From: Hydrocarboniphaga effusa AP103
GTDB taxonomy: Bacteria; Pseudomonadota; Gammaproteobacteria; Nevskiales; Nevskiaceae
Direction of reading: 5' to 3'
Assembly: GCF_000271305.1 (NCBI RefSeq)
Contig: NZ_AKGD01000001.1
Location: 248,001 to 312,000, forward strand
DNA length: 64,000 nucleotides
In this document: one piece after another, positions 61,885 to 64,000 of the stretch
Numbering within the stretch: position 1 is the first letter of the stretch
Layout: every line of letters begins with the position of its first letter
Program-made: the position numbers and the translations under genes
The notes under the pieces: model-generated
Seen by the model: the letters and a program-made list of their open reading frames with translations, nothing else
Database searches by the model: none
What the model was told of the DNA's origin: nothing

Positions 61885-62096
61885 TTGCATCTCCCTTGAT
61901 GGTGCGCGCGGCCTTCATGGCGACGCGTGGACGACGAGCGCCAGTGCCCGCCGTTGGGAGTGCTACGGCAGCTCGCGACGACCGGATGCAGAAACCCGAA
62001 CGATTCGTCAGATCGCCCCTCCGGCGCCGTGGTCCGCACACCGAAAGCGATGCCCGCCGCGCCGAAACGAGCGTGGACATCGCCGCAGCCAGAGAC

Positions 62097-63170
62097 TCAA
62101 CGTCGCTTGTCGTGCTCGCGCCGGAAGCGCTTCTGCGCCTGATGGACCTGCTTGTCCTGCTGCTTGCGCTCGGCCATCTGCCGAGGCGAGCGCGCGAGCG
62201 CCGTCAGCTCGTCGCGCAGCTTGCGGTAGCTGGCCAGGCGTTCGGCCGGCAAGCCGGCAACGACGGCGCAGCCGGGCTCGCGCTCGTGCGCGCAATCGGA
62301 ATAGCGGCACTGCGCCGCGAGCGCGGCGACGTCGTCGAAGGCGTCCTTCTCCACCGATTCGCGGCCGGCCAGGCGCAGTTCGCGCAATCCCGGGGTGTCG
62401 ATCAGGCAGGCTCCGCCCGGCAGCTGGCGCAGGCTGCGCACCGTGGTGGTGTGCTTGCCGGTGTCGTCGCCCTCGCGCGTCGCCTGCGTCTTCTGCACCG
62501 ACACGCCGAGCAGCGCGTTCATGCAGGTCGACTTGCCGACGCCCGAGGAACCGAGCAGCACCAGCGTGGTTCCGGGCGATCGATAAGGCGCGAGCCGTCC
62601 GGGCACATCGTCGTGGCGCGGATCGAGCGCGTGCACCGGCGTCGCCGGCCCGGCCAGCCTCTGGATTTCTTCGATGCGCGCGTCCACGTCCTCGCAGCGA
62701 TCGGGTTTGGTCAGCAGCACCACCGGCATCAGGCCGGCGGACCTCACCGTGAGCAGATAGCGTTCGAGCCGGTTCGGGCTGTAGTCGCCGTCGAGTCCCA
62801 TCACCAGCAAGGCGCAATCGGCATTGGCGACGATGCGCTGGCGCGAGCCGTCGGCCATGCCGCGCACGAGCAGGCTGGAGCGTGGCAGGCAGTGCGCGAT
62901 GCGCTGCGGATCGCTGCTGCGATCGAGCACGACCCAGTCGCCGACCGACAGGCCGTCGTCCTGCTGTCGCAGCGATTGCAGCAGCGCGGGATTCATCTCG
63001 ACGCTGGCGGTTTCGAGGCCGTCATGAACGACGAAATGATGGCGATGCTGTTCGACGACGCGCGCCGGGGCGAAGGCGTCGCCGCGCAGATCGAGCGCCG
63101 CGAATTCGCGGCTGCAACGCTCGGTCCAGCCCAGCGCGGCTAGCGCGGGCGGCAATCGATTCGAAGACAT
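62097..63170 (-). CDS. rsgA: Ribosome small-subunit-dependent GTPase A
   Basis: RsgA is a circularly permuted GTPase that aids 30S maturation. The 357-residue protein has an OB-fold N terminus, then the G motifs in permuted order: VVLLTKPDRCEDVD (G4-like), LLGSSGVGKSTCMNALLG (G1) and LIDTPGLREL (G3). A C-terminal zinc-binding region follows with AQCRYSDCAHEREPGCAV. The start at 63170 has agga upstream; the longer in-frame start lacks family features. It is followed on the same strand after about 200 bp by the DUF4394 lipoprotein gene. Confidence 0.95.
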   Translation of the reverse strand: MSSNRLPPALAALGWTERCSREFAALDLRGDAFAPARVVEQHRHHFVVHDGLETASVEMNPALLQSLRQQDDGLSVGDWVVLDRSSDPQRIAHCLPRSSLLVRGMADGSRQRIVANADCALLVMGLDGDYSPNRLERYLLTVRSAGLMPVVLLTKPDRCEDVDARIEEIQRLAGPATPVHALDPRHDDVPGRLAPYRSPGTTLVLLGSSGVGKSTCMNALLGVSVQKTQATREGDDTGKHTTTVRSLRQLPGGACLIDTPGLRELRLAGRESVEKDAFDDVAALAAQCRYSDCAHEREPGCAVVAGLPAERLASYRKLRDELTALARSPRQMAERKQQDKQVHQAQKRFRREHDKRR

Positions 63171-63392
63171 GGGAAGTCCTGTGAAAAAGAGCGGCAGGCC
63201 GCCGCGCCGCAGTGGGCGCGGCGAAGGATTTCGAAGCACGCACCGCCGGGCCGGCAGGGACCGGCAGCGGCGGAAACGCGCGTCGAGCGCTCAGGCAAAG
63301 ACAGTCACAGGCATCAGAGGGATCGGGCGACCGTGGTGGTCGCGGGGCGCATGATGGCGAGCGGCCTGCGCCGGGTCAACGCAGGGCTTTGT

Positions 63393-64000
63393 TCAGCCGA
63401 GCGCCCCGATCAGCCGCACGCGCTTGCTCTCGGGCACTTCGTTGTACGCGAGCACGTGCAGGTCCGGCACGGTCTGGCGCGTGAAGCGCGACAGCAGCGG
63501 CCGCAGCGGGCCCGGAACCAGCAGCACGGCCGGCTGGCCGATCGCGGTCTGGCGCTGCACGCCGTCGGCGATCGACTGCTGCATGCGCTCGGCCAGGCCC
63601 GGTTCGAGCGCGAGGCTGCCGGCGTTGAGCGTGTCCTGCAGCAGGCGCTCCAGCTGCGGGGCCAGCGTGTAGGCCGGCAGTTCGGCGTCCATGCCGTTGA
63701 TGTCCTGCACGATCTGGCGCCCGAGCGTGACGCGGACGGCCGAGGCGAGCGCGACCGGATCGTGGCTCTTGGGCGCCACTTCGGCGAGCGCCTCGGCAAT
63801 GCTGCGAAACGCGCGGATCGGCACGCGGTCGGCCAGCAGGCTCTTGAGCACCTTGACGAACACCGCCATCGGCAGGGTCTTGGGCACGAGGTCTTCGGCG
63901 AGCTTGGGTGAGGCCTTGGCGAGATTGCTCAGCAGCGCCTGCGCCTCGTCATGGCCGAACAGGTCCGAGGCATGCTGGCCGATCAGGTGCGACAGATGGG
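63393..64000 (-). CDS. flhA: Flagellar export protein FlhA, C-terminal part (runs off the window)
   Basis: The frame is open from 64000 and encodes about 202 C-terminal residues of FlhA/SctV. It begins HLSHLIGQHASDLFGHDEAQ, with LAEDLVPKTLPMAVFVKVLKSLL and VPIRAFRSIAEALAEVAP, and ends VPESKRVRLIGALG. This is the cytoplasmic domain of the flagellar type III export gate, which binds substrate-chaperone complexes. The wording is closer to flagellar FlhA than to injectisome SctV, though the N-terminal membrane part is outside the window. The gene ends 222 bp upstream of rsgA on the same strand. Confidence 0.9.
   Translation of the reverse strand, partial: HLSHLIGQHASDLFGHDEAQALLSNLAKASPKLAEDLVPKTLPMAVFVKVLKSLLADRVPIRAFRSIAEALAEVAPKSHDPVALASAVRVTLGRQIVQDINGMDAELPAYTLAPQLERLLQDTLNAGSLALEPGLAERMQQSIADGVQRQTAIGQPAVLLVPGPLRPLLSRFTRQTVPDLHVLAYNEVPESKRVRLIGALG

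Noticed and set aside
57745..61899. A 1384-codon open frame antisense to the DUF4394 lipoprotein gene
   Set aside because: It is rich in Arg, Asp and Gln in the pattern typical of an opposite-strand frame in G/C-rich DNA. The minus strand has a signal peptide, lipobox and clear domain repeats.

Overview
The window is high-GC gammaproteobacterial chromosome, most likely from the Lysobacterales/Xanthomonadales side. The evidence is conserved gene blocks rather than one marker: hemA-prfA-prmC-moeB, TPR protein-lolB-ispE-tRNA-Gln-prs, rplY-pth, aroQ-accB-accC-prmA, fis-purH, a DUF3016 protein and a flagellar flhA tail. Assignment to a genus is not possible by reading alone.

Layout. 1-500 is non-coding with hairpins. 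501-3710 is putA (minus). 3.9-15 kb (mostly plus) holds a lipoprotein/barrel-like protein, cutA, a stand-alone DsbD-alpha domain and a TlpA-like thioredoxin, aroQ, accB, accC, a PrmA fused to a phosphatase-like domain, fis, purH and two orphan histidine kinases. 15.5-19.9 kb (minus) is hemA-prfA-prmC-moeB plus a JAMM-like protein that has lost its catalytic residues. 20.1-24.7 kb (plus) is TPR-lolB-ispE-tRNA-Gln-prs, with two degenerate tandem copies of the tRNA-Gln 3' half after the tRNA.

From 24.8 to 38.8 kb, accessory genes separate prs from rplY, two genes that are neighbours in pseudomonads and xanthomonads. This block holds a HAD phosphatase, a TonB receptor, a LysR regulator, a divergent phnD-phnC-phnE transporter with a Tat-exported phosphocholine-type phospholipase C, a DegP-type protease, an EamA exporter and a QseBC-like two-component pair. 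The first eight genes look like an organophosphorus acquisition cluster. 38.8-47.1 kb returns to housekeeping: rplY, pth, a hemerythrin-like protein, a PfpI/DJ-1 protein, a lone lipoyl domain, a DUF47 protein with a Pit phosphate transporter, a transglutaminase-like exported protein, a DUF3016 protein and polyprenyl diphosphate synthase.

The clearest mobile region is 47183-55356. It starts in the 3' end of tRNA-Pro(CGG) and ends at a perfect 20-bp copy of that tRNA end, with a typical tRNA-type terminator just beyond the copy. It carries a two-component VanA/VanB-like Rieske oxygenase, a XylR/DmpR-type sigma-54 activator, and DUF1302 and DUF1329 envelope proteins, but no visible integrase. 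A good -24/-12 promoter and two upstream palindromes sit between the activator and the oxygenase genes, so the island reads as an effector-induced catabolic cassette for an unidentified, probably aromatic, substrate.

Beyond the island are a TetR regulator, a split YeeE/YedE transporter pair, a lipoprotein cytochrome c' with a cytochrome b561-type partner, a large lipoprotein with a Calx-beta segment and four DUF4394 repeats, rsgA, and the C-terminal part of flhA running off the window.
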